Part shown: positions 25,355 through 33,890 of the stretch, piece by piece
Layout: each line of letters begins with the position of its first letter
How positions within the stretch are numbered: position 1 is the stretch's first letter
DNA from: Cellulosimicrobium cellulans
Lineage (GTDB): Bacteria; Actinomycetota; Actinomycetes; Actinomycetales; Cellulomonadaceae
Reading direction: 5' to 3'
NCBI RefSeq assembly: GCF_016907755.1
Contig: NZ_JAFBCN010000001.1
Coordinates: 1,364,001-1,428,000, forward strand
Length of the DNA: 64,000 bases
Notes under the pieces: generated by a model
What the model saw: the letters and a program-made list of their open reading frames with translations, nothing else
What the model was told of the DNA's origin: nothing
Databases searched by the model: none
Translations under genes and position numbers: made by a program

Positions 25355-25416
25355 AACCTCCGGACCCGAGGTAGAGCTCGCGGGGCTCTACCTCGGGCCC
25401 GGGGGTTCTACCTCGC
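25346..25416 (+). repeat. Inverted pair of GAGGTAGA repeats at a convergent junction
   Basis: Copy 2 (25346-25378) begins GCGAGGTAGAACCTCCGG and continues CCCGAGGTAGAGC. Copy 3 (25385-25416) is its near reverse complement and ends GGTTCTACCTCGC. Together they can fold as a long two-part hairpin. The TAG stop codons of both flanking convergent genes (25352-25354 forward, 25388-25390 reverse) lie within the repeat. Copy 1 is at 13790-13823. Confidence 0.65.
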
Positions 25417-26770
25417 GACCACGGGCGGGGTGCTGGTCGGCGGACGACGATGCCGCGGCGGCGCGCTCCAGGAGGAGCTGGCGCTCGTGGCGGGTCGGGG
25501 CCAGGGCGGCGGCGTGCTCGAGGACGTCGGCGGCCTCGGCGTGCCGGCCCAGCCGGGTCAGGAGGTCGCCGCGCACCGCGCCGTAGAGGTGGTGGCGGGC
25601 CAGGCGCGGGTCGTCCGCGACGGCGTCGAGCACGACGAGCGCGGCCTCGGGGCCGTCCGCGTACCCCACGGCCACGGCGCGGTTGAGCTCGACCACGGGG
25701 GAGGGGGCGACCGACGCCAGCGCGTCGTAGAGCGCGACGATCGCCTCCCAGTCGGTGTCCGCCCACGTCGCGGCGCGTGCGTGGCACGCGGCGATCGCGG
25801 CCTGGAGCGAGTAGGGGCCGAGCGCCTTCCCGGCGCGGGTGCCGAGCGCGAGCGCGCGGTCGAGCGCGGCGAGGCCGTGCCGCAGGAGGAGCCGGTCCCA
25901 GCGCGCGCGGTCCTGGTCCTGGAGCAGCACGGGCTCGCCGTCGGGTCCTGACCGGGCCGCGAACCGGGACGCCTGGAGCTCCATGAGCGCGACGAGACCG
26001 TGCACCTCCGGCTCGCCCGGCAGCAGCCCGGCGAGCACGCGGCCGAGCCGCATGGCGTCCTCCGCGAGCTCGCGCCGCACCCACGTGTCGCCCGACGTCG
26101 CGGCGTACCCCTCGGTGAAGACGAGGTACACGACCTCGAGCACGGCGGGCACGCGGGCGGCGAGCTCGTCGGCCTGCGGGACGTCGAAGGGGACGTTGGC
26201 CTCCGCGAGCGTCCGCTTGGCGCGGGAGATGCGCTGCCCGACGGTCGCGGAGGGGACGAGGAACGCGCGCGCGATCTCGTCCGTCGTCAGGCCTCCCACG
26301 AGTCGCAGGGTGAGCGCGACGCGGGAGTCGCGCGGGAGCACGGGGTGGCAGGCGACGAGGACGAGCGCGAGCAGGTCGTCGCCGACGGGGTCCTCGACGA
26401 TCGCGTCGGGGGACGGGACCGACCCCACGAGGACCGCGCCGCCGTCGCCGGGGTGCGCGACCGCCGTCGTCGCCGCGCCGGACCCCGCACCGGGCGCGGC
26501 GAGGTCCGCCGCGAGCCGCGCGTACTTCGCGTCGCGCGTGCGCTCGCGGCGGACCAGGTCGACGGCGCGGCGGCGCGCGACCGTCGTCAGCCACGCGCCG
26601 GGGTTGTCGGGGACGCCCTGCTCGGGCCACTGCTCGAGCGCGGCGACGAACGCCTCCTGGGCGACCTCCTCGGCGAGGCCGACGTCCCGCAGGGTCCGGG
26701 CCAGGCCCGCGACGAGCCGTGGCGACTCGATGCGCCACACGGCCTCGACCGTGCGGGAGACGTCGGTCAT
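25388..26770 (-). CDS. ECF42-type RNA polymerase sigma factor with C-terminal TPR-like extension
   Basis: The 460-residue sigma factor has a region 2 near the N-terminus (EAVWRIESPRLVAGLARTLRD, AEEVAQEAFVAALEQWP, WLTTVARRRAVDLVRRE) and a region 4 at about 150-205 (RVALTLRLVGGLTTDEIARA, ATVGQRISRAKRTL). A long helical C-terminal half follows (NRAVAVGYADGPEAALVVLD). ECF42 factors have no classical anti-sigma factor and are known to be paired with small DGPF/YCII proteins; one lies 38 bp upstream here. The extension is thought to regulate the sigma domains. The last residues are encoded in the GAGGTAGA repeat. A second such pair occurs at 59.9-61.6 kb. Confidence 0.9.
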   Translation of the reverse strand: MTDVSRTVEAVWRIESPRLVAGLARTLRDVGLAEEVAQEAFVAALEQWPEQGVPDNPGAWLTTVARRRAVDLVRRERTRDAKYARLAADLAAPGAGSGAATTAVAHPGDGGAVLVGSVPSPDAIVEDPVGDDLLALVLVACHPVLPRDSRVALTLRLVGGLTTDEIARAFLVPSATVGQRISRAKRTLAEANVPFDVPQADELAARVPAVLEVVYLVFTEGYAATSGDTWVRRELAEDAMRLGRVLAGLLPGEPEVHGLVALMELQASRFAARSGPDGEPVLLQDQDRARWDRLLLRHGLAALDRALALGTRAGKALGPYSLQAAIAACHARAATWADTDWEAIVALYDALASVAPSPVVELNRAVAVGYADGPEAALVVLDAVADDPRLARHHLYGAVRGDLLTRLGRHAEAADVLEHAAALAPTRHERQLLLERAAAASSSADQHPARGREVEPPGPR

Positions 26771-26808
26771 CGTCGTACCCCTGTCCTACCGCTGCCCGGA
26801 GCGGGGGC

Positions 26809-27246
26809 TCAGGAGCCCTGCTGCGCGCGGATCTGCTCGGCGAGGCGCTCGTCCTTCTCGCGCTGCTCGGGCGTGTACTCGGCGCCGAAGTCCTCGATCT
26901 CGAAGATCGGCCGGATCTCGAGGACCTCCTCGAGCCCGGAGCTCGGGTCGCTCGGGCACTTGCGCGCCCACTCGACGGCCTCCTCGAGCGAGGAGACCTG
27001 CCAGATCCAGTACCCGGCGACGATCTCCTTGGACTCGGTGAACGGACCGTCGACGACCGACGTCTCGCCCCCGCTGAACACGACGCGCGCGGCCTTGGCG
27101 GTGGGCTGCAGGCCCTGCCCGTCGAGCATGATGCCCGCCTTGACGAGCTCCTCGTTGTACGCGCCCATCTGGGCGAGCATCTCCTGCGTGGGGGCGATCT
27201 TGTCCTCGTCGGCCCCGTTGCCCGTGATCATGACCATGACTCGCAT
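26809..27246 (-). CDS. YCII/DGPF-domain protein, partner of the ECF42 sigma factor
   Basis: The 145-residue ferredoxin-like-fold protein starts MRVMVMITGNGADEDK and carries the DGPF signature exactly (SVVDGPFTESKEIVAGYWIWQV), followed by SLEEAVEWARKCP. Such proteins sit beside ECF42 sigma factors and are thought to be part of that signalling unit; their chemistry is unknown. It is longer at the C-terminus than the second copy in this window, with a charged tail (EYTPEQREKDERLAEQIRAQ). GAGGAGGAAC lies just before the ATG. Confidence 0.88.
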   Translation of the reverse strand: MRVMVMITGNGADEDKIAPTQEMLAQMGAYNEELVKAGIMLDGQGLQPTAKAARVVFSGGETSVVDGPFTESKEIVAGYWIWQVSSLEEAVEWARKCPSDPSSGLEEVLEIRPIFEIEDFGAEYTPEQREKDERLAEQIRAQQGS

Positions 27247-27285
27247 GACGTTCCTCCTCGGTGAGTGCCTCCTCGACCCTAGTGT

Positions 27286-27309
27286 CGTGAAGGCGCGTTC
27301 ACCTTCACG
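27286..27309 (-). promoter_or_regulatory. Inverted repeat upstream of the YCII gene
   Basis: CGTGAAGG at 27286-27293 and CCTTCACG at 27302-27309 form an 8-bp inverted repeat with an eight-base spacer, 40 bp upstream of the YCII start. It may be an operator or part of a sigma-specific promoter; the sequence alone does not decide. Confidence 0.35.
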
Positions 27310-27364
27310 TCGGACGGCGCACCCCGGTTTTCGACACGCGCCGCCGACGAGTTTCCGGAGTGCG

Positions 27365-28162
27365 TCAGCGGAAGCGCTGCACCGCGAGCGGGGCGGCCTC
27401 GGCGAGCCCACGAACCGAGGGGTGGTCGGCGCCCGGGGCGGTGCCGGCGAAGACGTCGCGCAGCGCCCCGGAGGTCACGAAGGTCCCGTCGGCGAGCACG
27501 TGCACGGTGGGGCACAGGCGCTCGACGAGCTCCAGGTCGTGCGAGACGAGCAGCACCGCGGTGCCGAGCTCGGCCGTCGCGTCGCCGAGGCGTCGCACGA
27601 CGTCGCCGCGCATCGCCGGGTCGACGGCGGTGAGCGGCTCGTCGAGGAGCAGGGCGCGCGGGCGCGTGGCGAGCGCCACGGCGAGCGCGACCCGCTGCTT
27701 CTCGCCCCCGGAGAGGGAGTGGATCGTGCGCGGCGCGTACCGGGCATCGAGCGCGACGTCGCCGAGCAGGTCCTCGACGGACCGTCCGCTCGGGCGGCCG
27801 GCGCGCCGCGCGTCCTTGAGCGCGGCGGACAGCGTGCGGTCGACGGTCCAGCGCGGGTCGATCCCGATCCCGGCGAGGCCGTCCTGGGAGACGCGGCGGA
27901 CGTCGGCGGTGAACTGCTTCTTGTCGCGGCGCGAGAGTTTGGTGACCGTGCGACCGGCGTACGTGACGTGCCCCGCGGTCGGGCGCACGAGCCCCACGAG
28001 CGCCCGCACGACCGTGGACTTGCCGGCGCCCGACTCGCCGACGATCCCGACCGGCGGGGTGCCGGGCACGACGTCGAGGTCGATGCCGTGCACGACGTCG
28101 GGCCCTCCGTAGCCGGCCGCGAGGCCGGTGGCGCGCAGGATCGGGGTCGTCGTCGTGCTCAT
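27365..28162 (-). CDS. Orphan ABC transporter ATP-binding protein (peptide/nickel type)
   Basis: The 265-residue ATPase has a Walker A GIVGESGAGKSTVVRALVGL, the LSGGEKQRVALAVALA signature, a Walker B ALLLDEPLTAVDP and the switch His in VLLVSHDLELVERL. Spacing and the ADVRRVSQDGLAGIGIDPRWTV Q-loop region resemble the DppF/OppF/NikE half of oligopeptide or nickel importers. No permease, second ATPase or binding protein is adjacent. It is therefore either a remnant of a larger operon or an ATPase serving components elsewhere. It is divergent from the phytochrome gene with a 260-bp gap in which I see no gene. Confidence 0.85.
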   Translation of the reverse strand: MSTTTTPILRATGLAAGYGGPDVVHGIDLDVVPGTPPVGIVGESGAGKSTVVRALVGLVRPTAGHVTYAGRTVTKLSRRDKKQFTADVRRVSQDGLAGIGIDPRWTVDRTLSAALKDARRAGRPSGRSVEDLLGDVALDARYAPRTIHSLSGGEKQRVALAVALATRPRALLLDEPLTAVDPAMRGDVVRRLGDATAELGTAVLLVSHDLELVERLCPTVHVLADGTFVTSGALRDVFAGTAPGADHPSVRGLAEAAPLAVQRFR

Positions 28163-28422
28163 GGGTCACCTTCTGGTCGTCGGGGTCCGGGCGGGCGGTC
28201 CGGGCTCCCGCTCGTCCGACGAACGACGCTACCGCGGAGTTCCGTGGCGTCGCTCACGCGGGGCCCGTCGCGGTCCCGCGCGGCGTCTCGACGCGGGCCG
28301 GTCGGGCCGGGAGCATCGGGCGCGGTAGCCTGGGGCACTCGACCCGGATCCTCGAGCCCAGGTGGTCCGTCGACCCGCACCGCGGCACCTGCCGGCGTGC
28401 GGCGACTCGGACGGAGGACCAC

Positions 28423-30705
28423 GTGACCAGGACGGTCGACGAGCCGGAGCTGCTGGCGCCCGGCGAGGCGGTGGACCTCGACAACTGCGCGCGCGAGCCC
28501 ATCCACGTGCCCGGCATGATCCAGCCCCGCGGCGTGCTGCTCGTCGTGCGGGAGCACGACGGCGTGCTGCTCCAGGCGTCGGCGAACGTCGCGCGGCACC
28601 TGGGCGTCACGGCCGAGGAGCTGGCCGGCCGGCCGCTCGCCGACGCGCTGGGCGCGGACCCGGCTCGCCGGTTGCTCGACCACGCCGCGAACGTGGGCGA
28701 CCTCGCCACGCGCAACCCCGTGACGCTGCCCCTCGACCGCTGGGACGGGACACCGCGCGCAGTCGACGCGGTGCTCCACCGACCCCCGCTGCCCGCGGAC
28801 GGGCCGGAGCCGGAGCCGGTGCTCGTCGTCGAGCTCGAGACCGCGGCGGGCGCGCGCCCGCTGACGTTCCCCAACACGTACCTGGCCGTGCGGCACGCGC
28901 TACGCGACCTCGAGCGCGCCGCGACGCTCGACGAGCTGTACGACGACGCGGCCCGGCACGTGCGTGAGCTCACCGGGTTCGACCGGGTGATGATCTACCG
29001 CTTCGACGCCGCGTACAACGGCGAGGTGGTCGCCGAGGCGCGCCGCGAGGACCTCAACGCGTTCCTCGGGCTGCACTACCCGGCGTCGGACATCCCGCCG
29101 CAGGCCCGCGCGCTGTACGAGAAGAACTGGATCCGGCTCATCGCGGACGTGGACTACGCGCCGCAGCCGGTCGTGCCGACGCTCCTGCCGACCACGGGTG
29201 CACCGCTCGACCTCACCTACTCCACGCTCCGCAGCGTCTCGCCCATCCACCTCGAGTACCTGCGCAACATGGGCGTGCGCGCGTCGATGTCGATCTCGCT
29301 CCTGCGGGAGGGCAGGCTGTGGGGGCTCATCGCGTGCCACCACTACGCCGGTCCGCACGAGCCGCCGTACGAGGTGCGCACGGCTGCGGAGTTCCTCGGC
29401 TCGGCGCTCTCGGTCCGCCTCGTCGCGCAGGCGGAGGACGAGCGCGAGGCCGAGGTGCGGCGCGCGGAGGGCGTCCTCGCCCACCTCGCCGCCGACAGCC
29501 GCGACGAGAGCGTCCCGATCGGCACCGCGCTCACGCGCTCCGGGTGGCTCCGCCGCCTCGTCCGGGCGGACGGCGCGGTCGTCGTCGCCGAGGGCGGCCT
29601 CATCAAGGTCGGCAACGTGCCCGACGAGGACGGGTGCCGCGCGCTCGTGGCCTGGGTGCTGGGCCACGGCGAGGACCTGGTCGCGACCGAGGCGCTGGGC
29701 CGCGACGCGCCCGAGGTGGCGGCGCTCGCGCCCGACGTCGCCGGGGTGCTGGGCATCGTGCTCCCCGAGGGGCAGGTCGTCGTGTGGGTGCGTGACGAGG
29801 TGCTGCGGCACGTCGACTGGGGCGGCGACCCGTACAACAAGGCGATCGCGCAGCGCGAGGGCGAGACGGTCCGGCTGAGCCCGCGCAAGTCGTTCCAGCG
29901 TTGGCGCGAGGTCGTGCGCGGCCACAGCGCGCCGTGGACGTCGGACCAGACCGACGTCGCGACGTCGTTGCGCGGCCACCTCGTGGAGGCGCTGTACGTG
30001 CGCGGGCGCAAGGCCGTGCGGGCGACGGAGGAGCTCCAGCGCAGCCTCCTGCCGGCGCTCCTGCCCGACGTCCCGGGCTGGACCCTGCAGTCCCGCTACG
30101 AGTCCGCCGGCACCGGTCTGGTCGGCGGCGACTGGTACGACGCCCTCGTGCTCCCCTCGGGCCGGCTCGCGCTCGTGGTCGGCGACGTCACGGGGCACGG
30201 GCTCCAGGCGGCCGCGACGATGGGCCAGCTCGGCACGACCCTGCGCGCGGCGCTCGTGAGCACGGGATCGGCGGTCGAGGCGGTGGCGCGGCTGGGTGAG
30301 GTCGCCCGCTGGACGCTGCCGGGCGAGGTCGCGACGCTCGCGGTCGCGCTCCTGGACCCGGAGAGCGGCGTCGTCGAGCACGTGTCGGTGGGCCACCCGC
30401 CCCTGCTCGTCGTCGGGCCGGACGGCACGACGGCGTGGGCCGAACGCGCGAGCGTCCCTCCGTTGGGGATCGTGGACCGCGTCCCGACGGCGCGCGTGCT
30501 CCAGGTGCCGCGCGGGGGAGCGCTCGTGCTCTACAGCGACGGGCTGGTCGAGCGTCGGGGCGAGTCGATCCGGGACGGGCTGAGGCGCCTCGCCGGGGTC
30601 TTCAGGGCGGGACCGGACGTGGACGTCGACGGCATCGTCACCGCGGCGCGCGACCCGCGCTCCGCCGACGACGCGACGCTGCTCCTGGTGCGCCGCGACG
30701 CCTGA
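28423..30705 (+). CDS. Bacteriophytochrome with PP2C (SpoIIE/RsbU-type) phosphatase output
   Basis: The 760-residue protein reads PAS (about 15-125), GAF (about 165-335), PHY (about 345-525) and PP2C phosphatase (about 540-758). The biliverdin-binding Cys is present (Cys22 in DNCAREPIHVPG), as are the chromophore-pocket motifs YPASDIPPQAR (Asp222), SPIHLEYLRNMG (His276), the CHHYAG histidines and the PHY tongue PRKSF (487-491). It therefore looks photochemically competent. The phosphatase has all metal-binding Asp blocks: GGDWYD (Asp570), VGDVTGHG (Asp588), YSDGLVE (Asp706) and ADDATLLLV (Asp750). By family knowledge such phosphatases dephosphorylate STAS anti-anti-sigma proteins, and a kinase/STAS pair is convergent 36 bp away. 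IQPRG replaces the usual IQPHG. GTG 28423 follows GGAGGACCAC. Confidence 0.93.
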   Translation: MTRTVDEPELLAPGEAVDLDNCAREPIHVPGMIQPRGVLLVVREHDGVLLQASANVARHLGVTAEELAGRPLADALGADPARRLLDHAANVGDLATRNPVTLPLDRWDGTPRAVDAVLHRPPLPADGPEPEPVLVVELETAAGARPLTFPNTYLAVRHALRDLERAATLDELYDDAARHVRELTGFDRVMIYRFDAAYNGEVVAEARREDLNAFLGLHYPASDIPPQARALYEKNWIRLIADVDYAPQPVVPTLLPTTGAPLDLTYSTLRSVSPIHLEYLRNMGVRASMSISLLREGRLWGLIACHHYAGPHEPPYEVRTAAEFLGSALSVRLVAQAEDEREAEVRRAEGVLAHLAADSRDESVPIGTALTRSGWLRRLVRADGAVVVAEGGLIKVGNVPDEDGCRALVAWVLGHGEDLVATEALGRDAPEVAALAPDVAGVLGIVLPEGQVVVWVRDEVLRHVDWGGDPYNKAIAQREGETVRLSPRKSFQRWREVVRGHSAPWTSDQTDVATSLRGHLVEALYVRGRKAVRATEELQRSLLPALLPDVPGWTLQSRYESAGTGLVGGDWYDALVLPSGRLALVVGDVTGHGLQAAATMGQLGTTLRAALVSTGSAVEAVARLGEVARWTLPGEVATLAVALLDPESGVVEHVSVGHPPLLVVGPDGTTAWAERASVPPLGIVDRVPTARVLQVPRGGALVLYSDGLVERRGESIRDGLRRLAGVFRAGPDVDVDGIVTAARDPRSADDATLLLVRRDA

Positions 30706-30741
30706 GCGCGTCGCGGCGGGTCAACGGGCAGCCGACAGCGG

Positions 30742-31215
30742 TCAGCCGACGGGGAGGAGCGCGCTGCGCACCGAGGCCCCGGCACGGAAGACCGGGACAT
30801 CGAACCGCGCCCACACGTGCTTCTCGCCGGTACCGGCCCGGCACCAGCCGACGGCCGTCGACGCCCGCTGGGCGAGCACCAGGCCGAACCCGCCCGCGCC
30901 CGGTGAGCGCCGACCGGCGACCACGGGCGCGTCCGGCGAGTGGTCGACGACGTCGACGACGAGCTCGCGCCCGTCGCTGAGCAGCCGGACGCGCGTGGGC
31001 GGCAGGCCGTGGCGCAGGGCGTTGGTGGCGAGCTCGCTCGCGACGAGGACGACGCGCTCCGGCGTCGCCTCGAGCGCGCGGTCCGGCGGGAGCGGCCCGC
31101 CCGTGAGCAGGCGGTGCAGGCCCTCGCGCAGCGTCGCGAGGTCGCCCAGGCCGCGCAGCGGCCAGGAGCCGATCTCGACGAAGCCGACGGGGACCGCGGC
31201 GTGCTCGACGCTCAC
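30742..31215 (-). CDS. Anti-sigma-factor-type serine kinase (RsbW/SpoIIAB-like HATPase)
   Basis: The 157-residue GHKL ATPase domain has N-box LVASELATNALRHG, a G1-like VVDHSPDAPVV and G2 GAGGFGLVLAQ. Proteins of this shape bind a sigma factor or phosphorylate a STAS partner. GTG at 31215 overlaps the stop of the STAS gene (GTGA), so the two are made together, and the phytochrome-PP2C protein faces them. The target sigma factor is not in the window. It could also be a stand-alone ATPase of the kind widespread in actinobacteria, but the neighbours argue for partner switching. Confidence 0.87.
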   Translation of the reverse strand: MSVEHAAVPVGFVEIGSWPLRGLGDLATLREGLHRLLTGGPLPPDRALEATPERVVLVASELATNALRHGLPPTRVRLLSDGRELVVDVVDHSPDAPVVAGRRSPGAGGFGLVLAQRASTAVGWCRAGTGEKHVWARFDVPVFRAGASVRSALLPVG

Positions 31216-31544
31216 GCGCCGCCCTCGCCGGTCGTGTCGTCCGCGAACTCGAAGAGGTCGACGACCCCGCTGAGCTCGAGCAGGTCGCGGACGCGGCGCG
31301 GGACGCGTTCCAGCACGGGAGCTCCCGAGCCCGCGGTCGCGGCGTGGTACAGCAGCCGCAGGCCGCCCGAGTCCATGAAGGTCACCTCGCCGAGGTCGAC
31401 GTGGATGCGCTCGTTCGCGGACTGTGCGATCCGCAGCAGCTCGTCCTCGCGCCGGGCCTGGACCGCGGCGTCGATCTCGCCCCGCATCGTCCAGCGCGTA
31501 CCGCCGCTCGTCGTCAGGACGTCGCCGCTCGTCGTCGGGGTCAC
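31212..31544 (-). CDS. STAS-domain anti-sigma factor antagonist (RsbV/SpoIIAA-like)
   Basis: The 110-residue STAS protein has the phosphorylation-site loop VTFMDSGGLRLLYHA with Ser59 in the canonical D-S-G position. The GTG at 31544 is chosen because GAGGAGGAGC precedes it and because the N-terminus then matches STAS proteins in length; a longer frame upstream encodes only low-complexity residues. By analogy it would be phosphorylated by the downstream-encoded kinase and reactivated by a PP2C phosphatase, here probably the phytochrome. Confidence 0.87.
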   Translation of the reverse strand: MTPTTSGDVLTTSGGTRWTMRGEIDAAVQARREDELLRIAQSANERIHVDLGEVTFMDSGGLRLLYHAATAGSGAPVLERVPRRVRDLLELSGVVDLFEFADDTTGEGGA

Positions 31545-31692
31545 CGTGGTGCGCTCCTCCTCGTCCCGGCACCGTGCCGGGCACCCGGGACACGGTACGC
31601 GGACCTGCCGACGCTCGCCCTGCGATCCGCCGCGTGGCGCGGGCATGGCCGGATCAGGCCACCTGTCCCTCGCGCCCGCGGCGGAACGGGTC

Positions 31693-33834
31693 TCACCGCC
31701 GCGAGGCGTGATCGGCGTCGCGGCGGACGACGGCGACACCGCGCGGCTCGAGCAGGAGCACGCCGTCCGCCGTGCCCGACGGCGCGAGGCGCCGGCCCGT
31801 GAGGACGTCGCCCGGGACGTCGGGCACCTCGACCGGGTGCGTCGTGCGGTTGACGAGGAACCAGAAGTCGTCGGTGCCGTCCGTGCGCACCGCGAGCTCG
31901 ACGTCGCCGCGGACGGCGGCGGGCAGCTCGCTGCGCACGCCCGCGTCGTCGAGCAGGCGGGCGAGCACGGGGACGAGCCCGAGGCGGCCGAACCGCGTGG
32001 AGACGTACGCGGCCGAGCCCGCGCTGTCGCCGGACCGGACGGTCCGGCGGGTCACCGCCGCGCGCCCGGCCTGCTCGCCGGTCTTGTACCAGCCCAGCAC
32101 GTCGACGTCGGGGTCCACGACGTCGACCGGCTCGGTCCACAGCGTCCCCTCGAGCTGCTCGCCCGCGACCTCGACGGTCGCGCTCTCGCCGTCCAGGAGC
32201 GGGGCGAACTCCTCGACGCGGATGCCGAGCAGGTCGCGCAGCGCACCGGGGTAGCCGCCGAGCCACGCGTGGTCGTCCTGGTCGACGACGCCCGAGAAGT
32301 AGGTCGTCACGAGGTGGCCGCCGCCCTCGACGAACGCCGTGAGGCGGTCGCGCAGGTGGGCCGGGACGACGTGCAGCACGGGGGCCACGACGACGTCGTA
32401 CCCCGCGAGGTCCGTCGCCGTCGGCACGACGTCGGCGCGCACGCCGAGCGCGAGGAACGCCGAGTACCAGTCGAGCGCCTCCTGGCGGTAGCGCAGCCGG
32501 TCCGTGGGGTGGGAGTCGAGCTCGCTCGTCCACCACGAGTCCCAGTCGAAGACGATCGCGGCGCGCGCGGGCTTCTGCGCGCTGCCCGCGACGGGCGCGA
32601 GGTCGCGCAGCGTCGCACCGAGCGCGACGACGTCGCGGAAGAGACGTGAGCGCTCACCTGCGTGCGGGAGCATGCCCGAGTGGTACTTCTCGGCTCCCGC
32701 CGCGGACTGCCGCCACTGGAAGTAGCAGACCGCGTCGGCGCCGTGCGCGACGTGCGTGAGCGAGTCGCGCGCGAGCTCGCCCGGCTTCTTCGCGACGTTG
32801 ACGGGCTGCCAATTCACCGCGCTCGTCGAGTGCTCCATGAGGAACCACGGCCGGTGCCGGGCGATCCCCCCGGTGAGGTTGGCGGAGAACGAGAGCTCGT
32901 CCAGGGCCTGCGGGCCGGGGAGCACGTAGTGGTCGTTGGAGACGAAGTCGAGCTCGTCCGCCCAGGCGGCGTAGTCCATGCCCTTCGTCTCGCCCATGAC
33001 CATGAAGTTCGTCGTCACGGGGACGTCGGGCGTCGTGCGGCGCAGGATCGCGGCCTCCGCGCGCAGGTACTGGCGCAGCGCGTCGGACGAGAAGCGCTTG
33101 AAGTCGAGCTGCTGGGTGGGGTTCGGGTGCGACGCCGCGAGGCGCGGCGGCAGGACCTGCTCCCACGCGCTGTACCGCTGCGACCAGAACGCCGTGCCCC
33201 ACGCGTCGTTGAGCGCGTCGAGGGTCGTGTAGCGCTCGCGCAGCCAGGTGCGGAAGGCTGCGGCGGCGTCGTCGGAGAAGTCGTCGACGTTGTGGCAGCC
33301 GAGCTCGTTCGAGACGTGCCACGCGACGAGCGCCGGGTGGTCGCCGTAGCGCTCGGCCATGCGCTCCACGAGGCGCAGCGCGTGCTCACGGAAGACCGGC
33401 GACGTCGGGCGCCACTGCTGCCGGGCGCCCGGCCACAGGGTCTCGCCCGTGCGGGTCTGGGGCAGGATCTCCGGGTGCTTCGTCGTGAGCCACGGCGGCG
33501 GCGAGGCCGTCGCGGTCGCGAGGTCGACGCCGATGCCGTGGGCGTGGAGCAGCTCCATGACCTCGTCGAGCCACGCGAAGTCCCACGTGTCCTCGGTCGG
33601 CTGGATCCTGGCCCACGAGAAGATCGCGAGCGAGACCACCGTGACGCCCGCCTCGCGCATGAGCCGCACGTCCTCGGCCCAGACCTCGCGCGGCCACTGG
33701 TCCGGGTTGTAGTCCGCGCCGTAGGACAGTCCGGACGGCGCGTACGTGCCGGTCGTGCCGTCGGTGGTCACCGTGCCCGGCGGCGTGTGCGGCCCGGGAC
33801 GGCGCAGCCAGCGGAACGGGGTGGGGGTGGACAT
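31693..33834 (-). CDS. Beta-galactosidase, glycoside hydrolase family 42
   Basis: The 713-residue intracellular enzyme (no signal peptide) begins with the GH42 motif LSYGADYNPDQWPREVWAED. The acid/base is Glu177 in VAWHVSNELGCH and the nucleophile is Glu334 in WFLMEHSTSAVNWQ. Barrel, trimerisation and C-terminal domains are all present, and the length matches the family (about 650-700). It would release galactose from short beta-galactosides brought in by the adjacent ABC transporter. It lies 144 bp beyond the binding-protein gene, with two hairpins in the gap, so expression may be lower than that of the transporter. Confidence 0.94.
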   Translation of the reverse strand: MSTPTPFRWLRRPGPHTPPGTVTTDGTTGTYAPSGLSYGADYNPDQWPREVWAEDVRLMREAGVTVVSLAIFSWARIQPTEDTWDFAWLDEVMELLHAHGIGVDLATATASPPPWLTTKHPEILPQTRTGETLWPGARQQWRPTSPVFREHALRLVERMAERYGDHPALVAWHVSNELGCHNVDDFSDDAAAAFRTWLRERYTTLDALNDAWGTAFWSQRYSAWEQVLPPRLAASHPNPTQQLDFKRFSSDALRQYLRAEAAILRRTTPDVPVTTNFMVMGETKGMDYAAWADELDFVSNDHYVLPGPQALDELSFSANLTGGIARHRPWFLMEHSTSAVNWQPVNVAKKPGELARDSLTHVAHGADAVCYFQWRQSAAGAEKYHSGMLPHAGERSRLFRDVVALGATLRDLAPVAGSAQKPARAAIVFDWDSWWTSELDSHPTDRLRYRQEALDWYSAFLALGVRADVVPTATDLAGYDVVVAPVLHVVPAHLRDRLTAFVEGGGHLVTTYFSGVVDQDDHAWLGGYPGALRDLLGIRVEEFAPLLDGESATVEVAGEQLEGTLWTEPVDVVDPDVDVLGWYKTGEQAGRAAVTRRTVRSGDSAGSAAYVSTRFGRLGLVPVLARLLDDAGVRSELPAAVRGDVELAVRTDGTDDFWFLVNRTTHPVEVPDVPGDVLTGRRLAPSGTADGVLLLEPRGVAVVRRDADHASRR

Positions 33835-33890
33835 GCAGGCTCCTCAGGTGCTCGGAGAGCGATGGGCGGCAGGTGCGCCGTCGGTGGGGG

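Noticed and set aside
25346-25416. CRISPR-like repeat
   Set aside because: Only two units in inverted orientation with no regular spacers and no cas genes; the repeat overlaps stop codons of flanking genes.
27365-28162. ATPase for the CUT1 sugar transporters of the window
   Set aside because: Sequence features are of the DppF/OppF/NikE type; CUT1 importers use MsiK/MalK-type ATPases with a C-terminal regulatory domain, which is absent here.
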